DNA from: Actimicrobium sp. CCC2.4
Lineage (GTDB): Bacteria; Pseudomonadota; Gammaproteobacteria; Burkholderiales; Burkholderiaceae_D
Direction: 5' to 3'
DNA: 64,000 bases
Assembly: GCF_034347385.1 (NCBI RefSeq)
Contig: NZ_CP133777.1
Location: 3,286,001-3,350,000 of the forward strand
This document shows positions 8,656 to 16,911 of the stretch, piece by piece (positions within the stretch are counted from its first letter, which is position 1; every line of letters begins with the position of its first letter). Under the pieces are notes generated by a model. It had not been told where the DNA came from. It saw only the letters and a program-made list of their open reading frames with translations, and did not search any database. The position numbers and the translations under genes are program-made.

Positions 8656-8668
8656 GCTGAGGGGCAAA
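8656..8668 (-). promoter_or_regulatory. Anti-Shine-Dalgarno segment complementary to flhD start region
   Basis: On the minus strand this reads TTTGCCCCTCAGC, the exact complement of the flhD ribosome-binding region GCTGAGGGGCAAA at 8282-8270. It lies between the predicted start points of the two FliA-type promoters, so only RNA from the distal promoter would contain it. Whether it acts in cis as a leader hairpin, in trans as a small RNA, or is a protein site is unknown. Confidence 0.5.
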
Positions 8669-8704
8669 TAAGTCCGATGTGTTAATTACCTTGCTTGAAT
8701 GTAG

Positions 8705-8731
8705 TTATCGGCAGAGCAGCGACAAACTTTA
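8705..8731 (-). promoter_or_regulatory. Perfect-consensus FliA (sigma-28) promoter P1 toward flhD
   Basis: On the minus strand: -35 TAAAGTTT (8731-8724), an 11-base spacer, -10 GCCGATAA (8712-8705). All 16 consensus positions and the spacing match the enterobacterial FliA consensus. Transcription would start near 8698 and run toward flhD, about 430 bases upstream of its start codon. Both P1 and P2 are followed on the plus strand by GGGC(T)GAG, suggesting the two arose by duplication. Confidence 0.75.
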
Positions 8732-8773
8732 GGGCGAGTAAGGACTTTATTTTTATTCGATCGACATTGCCCG

Positions 8774-8833
8774 CCGCTGAAGGCCAGACCACAAGAGCAC
8801 GCAAGCGGGAGGAAGGCAGACAGCCTTCAGCGG
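8774..8833 (-). repeat. 11-bp inverted repeat after the 8840-9424 gene
   Basis: CCGCTGAAGGC at 8774-8784 and its exact complement at 8823-8833, separated by 38 bases, directly after the stop of the upstream minus-strand gene. It could form a long-looped 3' hairpin that helps separate that gene from the flhD promoter region. There is no adjacent T run, so it is not a typical intrinsic terminator. Confidence 0.45.
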
Positions 8834-8839
8834 GGAAAG

Positions 8840-9424
8840 TTAGTTGATATAGTCAGACGGAGCACGGCGCTCGTGCATCTCGATACAAAATGGCAAGTTG
8901 AGACGCTCAGATTTTTCGCACTCGTAGGCCTCGCAAATACCGCGACTAATGAAATTGGGCCGATCAGCACAAACTTGTTGCGGCGATTTTTGCTCGGCTG
9001 CGGTGGCTTTCTGCTGGCGGGTTAATTCATCCTGACGCTGGCGCAGCTCGGCCTCTTCGGTGCGCGCCCGGTCCTGGGCCTGGCGCACGTCATCAGGCGC
9101 TTTGCGGCGGGCATCATGATCGGCTTGCTTGTGGTTGTTGGCATCAGGTTGCAACTGAAGTCGTTCGTCCATTTGCGCCCGCCCGGCTTTGCGCCTGGCG
9201 AGCAACTCGGGCGGCGTCGCAAAGGAAGCGCCACTGACCGACGGCGAAAACTCTGTTGCGACGGGCTCCGATGGCGGCACCAGCATCGCTCCCGTGGCCG
9301 GCGCAGGTAGCTTACTCACCAAAGATTCCGATGCTGTCGGCCTGACTTCGCGCGCAATTTGCCAGAACACCGCGAGAGCCAGCAACGTGGCTCCTACGAC
9401 GACCCCGTAATGACGATGCTTCAA
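8840..9424 (-). CDS. Hypothetical membrane-anchored protein with cysteine-rich C-terminal tail
   Basis: 194 residues. The start is TTG at 9424 with a strong AAGGAG six bases upstream. One membrane segment at about residues 8-24 (VVVGATLLALAVFW) is followed by a Pro/Ala/Ser linker, then a charged, probably coiled region rich in Arg, Gln and Glu (about residues 75-145). It ends with a compact four-cysteine tail (CADRPNFISRGICEAYEC ... LPFC). From memory, similar tails end various unrelated proteins of Burkholderiales. Function unknown. It stands alone between the flhD leader and an AT-poor gap. Confidence 0.7.
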   Translation of the reverse strand: MKHRHYGVVVGATLLALAVFWQIAREVRPTASESLVSKLPAPATGAMLVPPSEPVATEFSPSVSGASFATPPELLARRKAGRAQMDERLQLQPDANNHKQADHDARRKAPDDVRQAQDRARTEEAELRQRQDELTRQQKATAAEQKSPQQVCADRPNFISRGICEAYECEKSERLNLPFCIEMHERRAPSDYIN

Positions 9425-9608
9425 TCACTTCTCCTTGATAGGCCTGCAGCTTGATAGTTTTCTGCATGATGATCTGCCAACGGATTATGCCCGTTACGAA
9501 TACCAAAACCAACCTCGCACCGACAGTCGCGAACATATCGGCAGGACTCGCGTTGCAGTAATATCAATGCCTTGATACCGCGACGCTCCTGACCACTACG
9601 GATTGACC

Positions 9609-9839
9609 ATGGCTACTCTGATCGTGCACCACACCATACGCATCCTCACACTGGATTCAGAAGAAGCTCTATCGGGCCAGGGCCGCGAGGGCGATATCGT
9701 GCTTCAAGAATTGGCAGATGGCTGGTGGGTTCATTTTATTGGCGAGGACAGTGTTATCGATAGCTATGACGCGCCGTTTGCCAGTTACCGGCAAGCACTG
9801 GGCACGGCCAGGGCCGCAGCCGAGTTTTCCGCAGAATAG
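9609..9839 (+). CDS. Small hypothetical protein
   Basis: 76 residues from the ATG at 9609 (MATLIVHHTIRILTLDSEEAL); an in-frame TTG at 9603 is possible. The composition is that of a small globular acidic protein with a VLQELADGWWVHFIGEDSV core. No membrane segment, signal or motif was recognised. It points toward the RIO-kinase gene and ends 14 bp from its stop, so the two are convergent. Support is the protein-like composition and the lack of any competing frame, so confidence is moderate. Confidence 0.5.
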   Translation: MATLIVHHTIRILTLDSEEALSGQGREGDIVLQELADGWWVHFIGEDSVIDSYDAPFASYRQALGTARAAAEFSAE

Positions 9840-9853
9840 CCGACACCGGCGAA

Positions 9854-10705
9854 TCAGGATTGTGATTCGGCCAGGCGACGTTGCCGCTCTTCTTCCTCCT
9901 CGCGTGCCAGCGCAATTTCGCGGATTACTGCGCCGACGTCGGCGTCGTGTACCGGCGCGGCGACTACACCGGTCAACGGCGTATCCGGGGTCAGCAAGCC
10001 ATCTTTGTACAGATTCCAAATTTCCTTACCGTACTGACTGCTGAGCAACTCCGGTACGACAACACCAAAAAAATTGGCCAGATTGGTCACGTCGCGATCG
10101 AGCATGTCAGCCGCGACGCTACTGCCGGCAGCATCAATGGCTTGCGGCAAGTCGATGATGACCGGACCTTGCGCATCCACCAGAATGTTGTATTCGGACA
10201 GATCGCCATGAATCACTCCGGCGCACAGCATCAGTACAACCTGATGCAACAGCACGGCATGGTATTGAAGTGCCAGTTCACGGGTCAGCTCGACATCATT
10301 GAGCCGCGGCGCGGCATTGCCGTCCGCTGCGGTAACCAGTTCCATCAGCAGCACACCTTCAAAGCAGATGTAAGGCACCGGCACGCGCACGCCTGCGGCG
10401 GCTAGCTTGTAGAGCGCGTCGACTTCAGCGTTTTGCCAGACTTCCTCAGCCATCTTGCGGCCGTAGCGGGTTCCTTTTTCCATCGCACGGGCCTGGCGGC
10501 TGTTTTTGACGCGACGACCTTCCTGATAGGCAACCGCCTGATGAAAGCTGCGCTCGTTGGCCTCCTTGTAGACTTTTGCGCAGCGCACATCGTCGCCGCA
10601 ACGCACTACGTAGACGGTGGCTTCCTTGCCGCTCATCAGCTGACGCATCACTTCATCGATCAGGCCTTCTTCAACCAGTGGCTGGATTCTTTTTGGGGTT
10701 TTCAT
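9854..10705 (-). CDS. RIO-type serine/threonine protein kinase
   Basis: RIO-family kinases are atypical, small protein kinases; the bacterial members have poorly known targets. The preferred start is the ATG at 10705 (MKTPKRIQPLVEEGLIDEV, 283 aa); a GTG at 10741 would add 12 residues. Visible signatures are the modified ATP-binding segment with Lys in CAKVYKEA, the catalytic loop HGDLSEYN, and the metal-binding IIDLPQA that replaces DFG in RIO kinases. A charged C-terminal tail (REEEEERQRR) follows. The gene is isolated, convergent with the small gene at 9609 and with a 300-bp gap on its other side. Confidence 0.88.
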   Translation of the reverse strand: MKTPKRIQPLVEEGLIDEVMRQLMSGKEATVYVVRCGDDVRCAKVYKEANERSFHQAVAYQEGRRVKNSRQARAMEKGTRYGRKMAEEVWQNAEVDALYKLAAAGVRVPVPYICFEGVLLMELVTAADGNAAPRLNDVELTRELALQYHAVLLHQVVLMLCAGVIHGDLSEYNILVDAQGPVIIDLPQAIDAAGSSVAADMLDRDVTNLANFFGVVVPELLSSQYGKEIWNLYKDGLLTPDTPLTGVVAAPVHDADVGAVIREIALAREEEEERQRRLAESQS

Positions 10706-11017
10706 GGGTAGTGCCGAATGGGATGTTGGCCCGCGTATCACCTCGCGCAGGCAAAGAATCGGCTAACAGCATCGGCGGATCCCGTCGGCAAATAACGGCT
10801 GCTGCGACACTACAACGGGAGGTGGTGCGCTGATGGGCTATACGGTTTATCCAGCAACAACATGCTGTGATTTGCCCGCAGTGTACCCTGCCCGCTCGCG
10901 CCAGCGGGACTTCAGGTGAGTAAATAGTAATAACGATACTAAGCAAACCTGTAGGCCGCCGGGATTTATCCGATCGGCCCCGAATCCGCCGACAACGATT
11001 CTGCCCGTTGTTATGGA
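10706..11017. other. Intergenic region between chemoreceptor and RIO kinase
   Basis: About 310 bp with no gene that I can support. The only structure seen is a weak 6-bp hairpin (ACAACG/CGTTGT, 10992-10997 with 11006-11011) just after the chemoreceptor remnant. It has no T tract. The RIO-kinase promoter is probably here but was not identified. Confidence 0.5.
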
Positions 11018-11308
11018 TTAGAATTCTTGCCAACCGGCATTGGCACCACCTTCTGCCACCGAGACAAGTTTTTTCGGCGCAATTTTCTTTACAGCGTTGG
11101 GCTTGGCGATGCTCCTTGCGGGCGCTGCCGGCCGGGATACTGACTGACGGTTCGCAACTCGGCTCGACTGGACTGTCATCGCTGCCGCGCCTGCGAACTT
11201 GAAGTGCCCGACCACGACGGCCAGCATGGCGGCCTGATCCTGCAGCGATTCAGCTGCGGCAGAGGCTTCTTCGACTAGCGCCGAGTTCTGTTGGGTGACG
11301 CTATCCAT
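11018..11308 (-). pseudogene. C-terminal remnant of the chemoreceptor, downstream of an amber codon
   Basis: These 96 codons continue the reading frame of the chemoreceptor at 11309-12718 beyond its TAG. They begin MDSVTQQNSALVEEASAAAESL, the standard continuation of the receptor hairpin after [10 protein letters not shown], and end in GWQEF. That terminal pentapeptide has the aromatic-x-x-aromatic layout of the NWETF tether that recruits CheR and CheB. No ribosome-binding site precedes the ATG, so it is unlikely to be a separate gene. Reading TAG as CAG (Gln) restores a 566-residue receptor. Confidence 0.85.
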
Positions 11309-12718
11309 CTAGATGATGGCCTGATTGATCTGCTCGATGCCAACGGTCTGCTCCTGACTGGCAGCCATAATTTCGGCCATGATGTCGGTCACATGCCGGG
11401 CGCTGCTGACAACCTCGTCCATCGTGCTGCCGGCCTGCCCGGCCAACCGCGAACCGGCATCGACTTTTTCGGCGGAATCGTTGATCAAAGCCTTGATTTC
11501 TTTTGCCGCGCTGGCTGAGCGCTGCGCCAGATTACGCACTTCACTGGCGACTACCGCAAAACCACGCCCCTGCTCGCCGGCACGGGCGGCTTCCACCGCC
11601 GCGTTCAGCGCCAGGATATTGGTCTGGAAGGCGATACCGTCGATGACGCTGATGATGTCGGCAATTTTCTTGGATGAATCGTTGATCGAATTCATCGTCT
11701 CGACCACTTGCGCCACGACGCTACTGCCCTTGCTGGCGATATCAGACGCCGACGAGGCAAGGCTATTTGCCTGACGCGCGTTATCGGCATTTTGCCGTAC
11801 GGTCGATGTCAATTCTTCCATCGACGAGGCAGTTTCTTCGAGGGATGCAGCTTGCTCTTCAGTACGACTGGATAAATCATGATTGCCACTGGCGATCTGG
11901 CCCGATGCCGTCGCCACGGTCTCGGTGCCGGCACGGACTTGACCGACAATATCCGTCAGGCTGTCGTTCATCGACTTAAGCGCAATCAGCAATTGGCCAA
12001 TTTCATCTTTCGACCGTATATCGATTTCCGAGGTCAGGTCGCCGGCAGCGACGGTCTGCGCAATCCGTATCGCTTGTGCAAATGACTGCGACAGTTTCCT
12101 CACCAGCAGTAATCCAGTAACCGCCGTGGCCAAGCTCACCAGAGTAGCGATCAAGATCAACTGCCAGGTTGCGTGTGATACCAGCGATGCGGCCTCGTCT
12201 GCCCCCTTTTTACCAAGCGCAGCGTTATACGCAAGGTGGGCCTCAAATCCTTTTTGAACCGACACGTACAGACCTTGATTGGCCAATGCCAGATCACGCG
12301 CTTCCTCGTTTTTATCGTCATTAGCCAGCGCGATTGCTTTTAGGCGCATGGTTTCGTAAGTAAGCACATGGGCAAGACTTGCTTGCAACAACTGACGATC
12401 TTTGTCATCAGAAATAAAGTCTCGTTCATAAGTAGCAAAAGCATCAGCTGCTTTGGCATGAAGTCCGGTCATACGCGCTGCCATTTCATTGCGCTGAACG
12501 GGATCCCTCAGAGCAAGATATTGCCAAAACTTCGTTCGCAACTCCGATACGTCCACATAAGCAGAATCGATCAGCCTGAAGCTCGGTATCGTATTGACGT
12601 TGGAATAATTGGCTGCCGTATAGACGCTCTGTAGCTGATAGAGACCAACACAGCTAATTCCCACCAGGCCAGCGACGGCGCCAAAAATCAATGCATACAA
12701 ACGTTGTGCGATAGACAT
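11309..12718 (-). CDS. Methyl-accepting chemotaxis protein, truncated by in-frame amber
   Basis: 469 residues as encoded. It has an N-terminal membrane helix ([21 protein letters not shown]), a periplasmic four-helix-bundle sensor to about residue 185, a second membrane helix ([19 protein letters not shown]), HAMP, and the signalling hairpin with tip [17 protein letters not shown]. The start has AGGAG six bases upstream. Translation stops at TAG (11311-11309), where family members have Gln, in the C-terminal arm of the methylation bundle. The last 96 residues, including methylation-helix sequence and the CheR/CheB tether, follow in the same frame. The product would probably fold as a defective receptor unless the amber is read through. 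Confidence 0.88.
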   Translation of the reverse strand: MSIAQRLYALIFGAVAGLVGISCVGLYQLQSVYTAANYSNVNTIPSFRLIDSAYVDVSELRTKFWQYLALRDPVQRNEMAARMTGLHAKAADAFATYERDFISDDKDRQLLQASLAHVLTYETMRLKAIALANDDKNEEARDLALANQGLYVSVQKGFEAHLAYNAALGKKGADEAASLVSHATWQLILIATLVSLATAVTGLLLVRKLSQSFAQAIRIAQTVAAGDLTSEIDIRSKDEIGQLLIALKSMNDSLTDIVGQVRAGTETVATASGQIASGNHDLSSRTEEQAASLEETASSMEELTSTVRQNADNARQANSLASSASDIASKGSSVVAQVVETMNSINDSSKKIADIISVIDGIAFQTNILALNAAVEAARAGEQGRGFAVVASEVRNLAQRSASAAKEIKALINDSAEKVDAGSRLAGQAGSTMDEVVSSARHVTDIMAEIMAASQEQTVGIEQINQAII

Positions 12719-12801
12719 TTGATCTCCTGTTATTCAAAGAAGCAAGTCATACGAATACGGACTGCACGCCTTAGATACTACCAACCACTTTAACGAATAA
12801 C

Positions 12802-12826
12802 ATATTATTTTTATTAAAAATAATAT
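12802..12826. repeat. AT-only perfect palindrome upstream of the chemoreceptor
   Basis: ATATTATTTTT at 12802-12812 and its exact complement at 12816-12826 around the loop ATT. It lies about 85 bp before the chemoreceptor start in a very AT-rich patch (roughly 12795-12885). It could be a regulator or nucleoid-protein site, or promoter-associated structure; nothing further can be said. Confidence 0.5.
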
Positions 12827-12902
12827 TCACTATATTTCATATATAAAAATACTATTATCGAATAATCTACTACTATTTGATGGTGTCAGAGAAATCAGCA
12901 CG

Positions 12903-12930
12903 CAAAAAAAAGCCCTTGTTTCCAAGGGCT
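12903..12930 (-). terminator. Intrinsic terminator after tRNA-Ser
   Basis: On the minus strand AGCCCTTG and CAAGGGCT (12930-12923 and 12918-12911) form an 8-bp stem with a GAAA loop, followed by a run of Ts to 12904. It begins 15 bases after the tRNA 3' end. The other strand also has a T-rich tail, so it may act in both directions. Confidence 0.85.
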
Positions 12931-12944
12931 TTTTCTTTTCAATC

Positions 12945-13037
12945 TGGCGGAGACGGTGAGATTCGAACTCACGATACAGGTATAAGCCGTATGCATCCTT
13001 AGCAGGGATGTGCCTTCGGCCACTCGGCCACGTCTCC
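12945..13037 (-). tRNA. tRNA-Ser (GCT)
   Basis: Acceptor stem GGAGACG/CGTCTCC (13037-13031 and 12955-12949), discriminator G, and an encoded CCA (12947-12945). The anticodon stem is CATCC/GGATG with loop CTGCTAA, so the anticodon is GCT, reading AGC/AGU serine codons. A long variable arm, as in type II tRNAs, and a TTCGAAT T-loop are present. It lies 79 bp after lysC on the same strand with its own terminator downstream; co-transcription with lysC is possible. Confidence 0.97.
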
Positions 13038-13073
13038 ACGCTTTAACAAGTCGCATGACTCATTTCAGCAAGC

Positions 13074-13094
13074 CTCGAATCATAGCTATTCGAG
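13074..13094 (-). repeat. Hairpin between lysC and tRNA-Ser
   Basis: CTCGAAT/ATTCGAG, a perfect 7-bp stem with a 7-base loop, flanked by further imperfectly matching bases (AGCAGG against GCTTGCT). It sits just after the lysC stop. There is no T run, so it may be a processing or stabilising structure rather than a terminator. Confidence 0.4.
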
Positions 13095-13116
13095 CCTGCT
13101 TGGTCAATCAAACATT

Positions 13117-14367
13117 TCAGGCGCTTTCGAGTTCGAAGGCCTTGTGGAGCGCACGTACGGCAAGCTCCATGTATTTTTCATCGATCAGTACCGAGATCTT
13201 GATTTCAGACGTCGAGATCATCAGGATATTGATGCCCTCTTCCGACAAGGTCCGGAACATTTGGGAGGCAATACCAACATGACTGCGCATGCCGACGCCA
13301 ACTACCGATACTTTCGAAACTTTGGCATCGCCAGCGATACTACCGGCACCGATATGTTCCTTGACGCTGCCGTTGAGCACTTCCATCGAACGCTGGTATT
13401 CGCCGCGCGCCACGGTGAACGTGAAGTCGGTCTTGCCGGCGACCGACTGGTTCTGGATGATCATGTCGACTTCGATGTTCGCATCGGCAACAGGACCTAG
13501 GATCTGGTAGGCAATACCCGGACGATCCGGGACACCCAGCACGGTGATCTTGGCTTCGTCGCGGTTGAAGGCGATACCGGTGATGGCGGCGTGTTCCATA
13601 TTTGTGTCTTCCTCAAACGAAATCAGGGTGCCGGAGCGGGCTTCGATCTCCAGCGGCAGCATCGGGTCAGTCATCGACGACAGTACCCGGGTTGGCATCT
13701 TGTAATTACCGGCAAATTCGACCGATCGGATCTGTAATACCTTCGATCCTAGCGAGGCCATTTCCAGCATCTCTTCGAAAGTTACGGTCTTGAGCCGGCG
13801 CGCGTCAGTAACAACGCGCGGATCGGTCGTATAAACCCCATCGACATCCGTAAAAATCAAGCACTCTTCCGCTTTCATGGCCACCGCCACCGCGACCGCC
13901 GACGTGTCCGAACCACCGCGACCCAAGGTGGCGATATTGCCGTCGGCATCGACGCCCTGAAAGCCGGTGATGATCACGATACGACCGGCATCAAGATCAT
14001 TGCGTACCTTGGCATCATCGATCGACTGGATGCGGGCCTTGGTGAAGGCCGAGTCGGTCTTGATCGCGACTTGCCAGCCGGCATACGAGACAGCGTCCTT
14101 GCCGATGGCCTTCAAGGCCATCGCCAGCAACGCTACCGATACCTGCTCGCCAGTCGACGCGAGCATATCCATTTCGCGCGGATCAGGTTGCGCCATCAGC
14201 TCTTTGGCCATGCCCAGCAAACGATTGGTTTCGCCGGACATTGCCGACGGAACCACGACGATCTGGTAACCCGCGTCATGCCATTTGGCAACTCGTAAGG
14301 CTACATTCTTGATGCGCTCGGTCGAGCCCATCGATGTGCCACCGTATTTATGAACGATCAAAGCCAT
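13117..14367 (-). CDS. lysC: Aspartokinase
   Basis: Phosphorylates aspartate as the first step toward lysine, threonine and methionine. The start at 14367 gives 416 residues beginning MALIVHKYGGTSMG, the conserved kinase N-terminus; the open frame extends upstream but only with non-homologous sequence. The kinase domain includes GRGGSDTSAVA and DVDGVYTTDPR. Two C-terminal ACT domains (about residues 265-416) provide feedback control by lysine and threonine, as known for this class. It follows tilS by 100 bp and ends 79 bp before tRNA-Ser. Confidence 0.96.
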   Translation of the reverse strand: MALIVHKYGGTSMGSTERIKNVALRVAKWHDAGYQIVVVPSAMSGETNRLLGMAKELMAQPDPREMDMLASTGEQVSVALLAMALKAIGKDAVSYAGWQVAIKTDSAFTKARIQSIDDAKVRNDLDAGRIVIITGFQGVDADGNIATLGRGGSDTSAVAVAVAMKAEECLIFTDVDGVYTTDPRVVTDARRLKTVTFEEMLEMASLGSKVLQIRSVEFAGNYKMPTRVLSSMTDPMLPLEIEARSGTLISFEEDTNMEHAAITGIAFNRDEAKITVLGVPDRPGIAYQILGPVADANIEVDMIIQNQSVAGKTDFTFTVARGEYQRSMEVLNGSVKEHIGAGSIAGDAKVSKVSVVGVGMRSHVGIASQMFRTLSEEGINILMISTSEIKISVLIDEKYMELAVRALHKAFELESA

Positions 14368-14467
14368 AGGAATAGTAGAAAAAACTGCTTGCGTTAAAAA
14401 AACAAACCAAAAAACGAGTCGCCGACTGTACCCGCTACGAGGTGAAATGACAAGCCTTGCAGCGGCA

Positions 14468-15870
14468 TCAATCTGCTGCGAAGACCCAGCGCAAGGCAAT
14501 ACGCGGCCCGTCAGCGCTACTGAAATGGTGGCAGTCCATGCCGACGCCGGCTGCGAACAGCAGCTTTTTTCCGACCCGTACGACCGGCAATCGCTCGCGC
14601 TCCCAGGCCGGAACATTGCCCGCCTGATAGTGATATTTCAGGGCACGGGTCGAGCGGTTCGGTGCCGGCTTGAGTCGCTCGCCGCCGCTGCGCAAACTGA
14701 TCGCCAGGGCCTGCCCGGTCAACCAGTCCGACGCGACGCCCTGCTCTGCAGCATCGAACATCAGCGAACCATTTAGAGCAGGAAAATCCAGCTGCGCCTC
14801 GCCGCTCCAGCGAAAGCCGATCACCGGCAATTCCTCGGGATCGAACTCGATCCGGTGCGGGGTGATGAAGACGTGATCACGATGACGCCGGATATGACAA
14901 TCGGCGTGCGTGACGCACAGTTGCGCGTCAGGCTTGGCCTCGAACAACTGGGTGCGCATCTCATGCAACCACGATGTCGACGGCATGCGCACACCGCGCG
15001 AACCGAACCAGTAACGCAGCAGATTGTCTGCCCGATCGGGACTGAGCAGGCGCAGGCAGCTGATGTCGAGCGCCTCTCCGGCAGCGCACAACGCGAGATC
15101 CTGCGTGGCCAACTCAATAAGCAGCCGTTGCGCTGATTGCGCATGGTTGGCGGTCCGCGCCAGCCGATGCTGAAAACCCGGAAAAAATCTTGCCAGCGCC
15201 GGCATCACTTCGTGACGCAGGGCATTGCGGGCGTAGCGCGTGTCGAGATTGGAAGCGTCATCGACATGCGTGATGCCTTCTTTGGCGACGAGCGCAGCGA
15301 GCTGCATCCGCGACAACGACAGCAGCGGACGCGCCATGACCAGCTCCGCATCGCCGAGCAGATCAGGCGCACAGTTGGCAGTATCCATGCCCGACAAGCC
15401 AGCAACGCCGGAACCGCGCAGCAACTGCAGCAAGACGGTTTCGGCCTGGTCATCCTGATGATGGGCTGTGAGCAATAACGGCAAATCGTGATCGCGACAC
15501 ATCTTGCCCAGCGCGGCGTAGCGACTGCTACGGGCGGCGGCCTCGATGCCACTGGCACCTGCATCGGCAAGTTGCACGCGCTGTGCGGCAAACGTCACGT
15601 CGAGACGCGCGCACTCGCTGGCGCAATGCTGGAGCCAGTCATCGGCGTCAGCACTGAGACCATGATGGACGTGGAAGGCGAAGAGACGGATGCCGTTTTT
15701 TTTGCATGCCGGTGCGCCAGATACAGCAGCGCCGATGAGTCAAGGCCGCCGCTGTACGCGATCGCCAGTGCCCCACCGGCCGCCGGTACAGAGACGGCTA
15801 TGCGCTCCCGGATTACGGCGAGGGCACGGTCAAAGACATCATCGATGCCAGGTGTTTGCTGATTTTTCAA
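14468..15870 (-). pseudogene. tilS: tRNA(Ile)-lysidine synthase TilS, frameshifted in an A8 run
   Basis: TilS converts C34 of tRNA-Ile(CAU) to lysidine so that it reads AUA. The 5' frame (15870 down to about 15703) encodes the ATP pyrophosphatase loop SGGLDSS at residues 40-46 and LAHRHAKK. At eight consecutive As (Ts at 15696-15703) the frame is lost and ends at 15595. The -1 frame continues perfectly as NGIRLFAFHVHHGLSADADDWL and on through TAHHQDDQAET to the C-terminal domains, ending at 14468. With nine As the protein would be 467 residues. The gene is essential in known bacteria, so a sequencing error or slippage rescue is more likely than true loss. It is 14 bp after accA. Confidence 0.9.
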
Positions 15871-15884
15871 GACGAATTACACCC

Positions 15885-16859
15885 TCATTCCGGCGCAGCG
15901 ATTTCCTTGAACTTGCCATAGCTCATCAACTTGTCATGGCGCGCCGCGATCAGGTCCTTGGTTTTGATCCCGGTGAACTGGCGCAATGTATCGGCCAGTG
16001 CGCGCTTGAGCATCGACGCCATCAGCTTCGGATCACGATGTGCACCGCCCAGAGGTTCGTTGACAATCTTGTCGATCAAGTTGATGGCTTTGAGGCGATG
16101 TGCGGTCAGCCCAAGTGCTTCGGCAGCATCGGACGCCCGCTCGGCCGTCTTCCATAAAATCGACGCACAGCCTTCGGGCGAAATCACCGAATACGTCGCA
16201 TATTGCAACATCAGCACCGCATCGCCAACGGCAATTGCCAGCGCGCCGCCGGAGCCGCCTTCGCCAATGATGGTAGCAATCAGTGGCACTTTCAGCTCGG
16301 CCATCGCGTACAGGTTGTGGCCGATCGCTTCGGATTGGCCACGCTCTTCTGCATCGATACCGGGAAACGCACCTGGCGTGTCAACGAAGGTAAAGATCGG
16401 CAGGCCAAATTTCTCGGCGACTTTCATCAGACGCAGCGCCTTGCGATAACCCTCGGGCTTCGGCATTCCGAAGTTACGCAGCGCGCGCTCCTTGGTGTCA
16501 CGGCCCTTCTGATGACCAATCACCATGCAGGCCTGCCCATTGAAACGGGCCAGACCACCCACAATCGACAGGTCATCGGCGTAGCTGCGATCGCCATGCA
16601 GTTCATGGAAGTCGGTGAAGATTTCATTAACGTAGTCCATCGTGTACGGTCGCTGCGGATGGCGGGCGATCTGTGACACTTGCCATGGCGTCAGCTTGGC
16701 GTAGATATCCTTGGTCAGTTGCTGGCTCTTCTTGGCCAGACGGTCGATTTCTTCTGAAATATCGACAGCAGAATCATCCTGCACGAAACGCAGTTCGTCG
16801 ATCTTCGAATCCAGTTCGGCGATCGGTGTTTCAAATGACAGGAAAGTTGTTTTTGTCAT
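15885..16859 (-). CDS. accA: Acetyl-CoA carboxylase carboxyltransferase subunit alpha
   Basis: Transfers the carboxyl group from biotin-BCCP to acetyl-CoA together with AccD, giving malonyl-CoA for fatty acid synthesis. 324 residues, the usual length. Recognisable segments are the N-terminal helix pair ([13 protein letters not shown]), [12 protein letters not shown], the GGxARFNG stretch, the oxyanion region [15 protein letters not shown], and [14 protein letters not shown] near the active site. The C-terminus contains ALADTLRQF. The order cysS-glycosylase-accA-tilS-lysC is typical of this bacterial group. No anomalies. Confidence 0.97.
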   Translation of the reverse strand: MTKTTFLSFETPIAELDSKIDELRFVQDDSAVDISEEIDRLAKKSQQLTKDIYAKLTPWQVSQIARHPQRPYTMDYVNEIFTDFHELHGDRSYADDLSIVGGLARFNGQACMVIGHQKGRDTKERALRNFGMPKPEGYRKALRLMKVAEKFGLPIFTFVDTPGAFPGIDAEERGQSEAIGHNLYAMAELKVPLIATIIGEGGSGGALAIAVGDAVLMLQYATYSVISPEGCASILWKTAERASDAAEALGLTAHRLKAINLIDKIVNEPLGGAHRDPKLMASMLKRALADTLRQFTGIKTKDLIAARHDKLMSYGKFKEIAAPE

Positions 16860-16911
16860 CGTGCTCCCCTTTTATTACGGCATGCAGAAAATTGGAAAAT
16901 CCAGCGAAGCA

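Larger units (their letters stand above)
8267..8839. other. Long AT-rich flhD leader and promoter region
   Basis: 573 bp without a long gene. In order from flhD it holds the flhD Shine-Dalgarno (8270-8282), a short plus-strand ORF with a strong ribosome-binding site (8394-8447), an AT-rich stretch with repeated AATTAATT words (8560-8600), two FliA-type promoters reading toward flhD, an anti-Shine-Dalgarno copy between them, and an 11-bp inverted repeat by the upstream gene. I did not find a convincing sigma-70 promoter for flhD. Confidence 0.7.

Noticed and set aside
10992-11011. Hairpin after the chemoreceptor remnant as a terminator
   Set aside because: Only six base pairs, few GC, and no T run.
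12830-13039. Minus-strand open frame across tRNA-Ser (METWPSGRRHIP)
   Set aside because: It is a translation of the tRNA sequence itself and its terminator.
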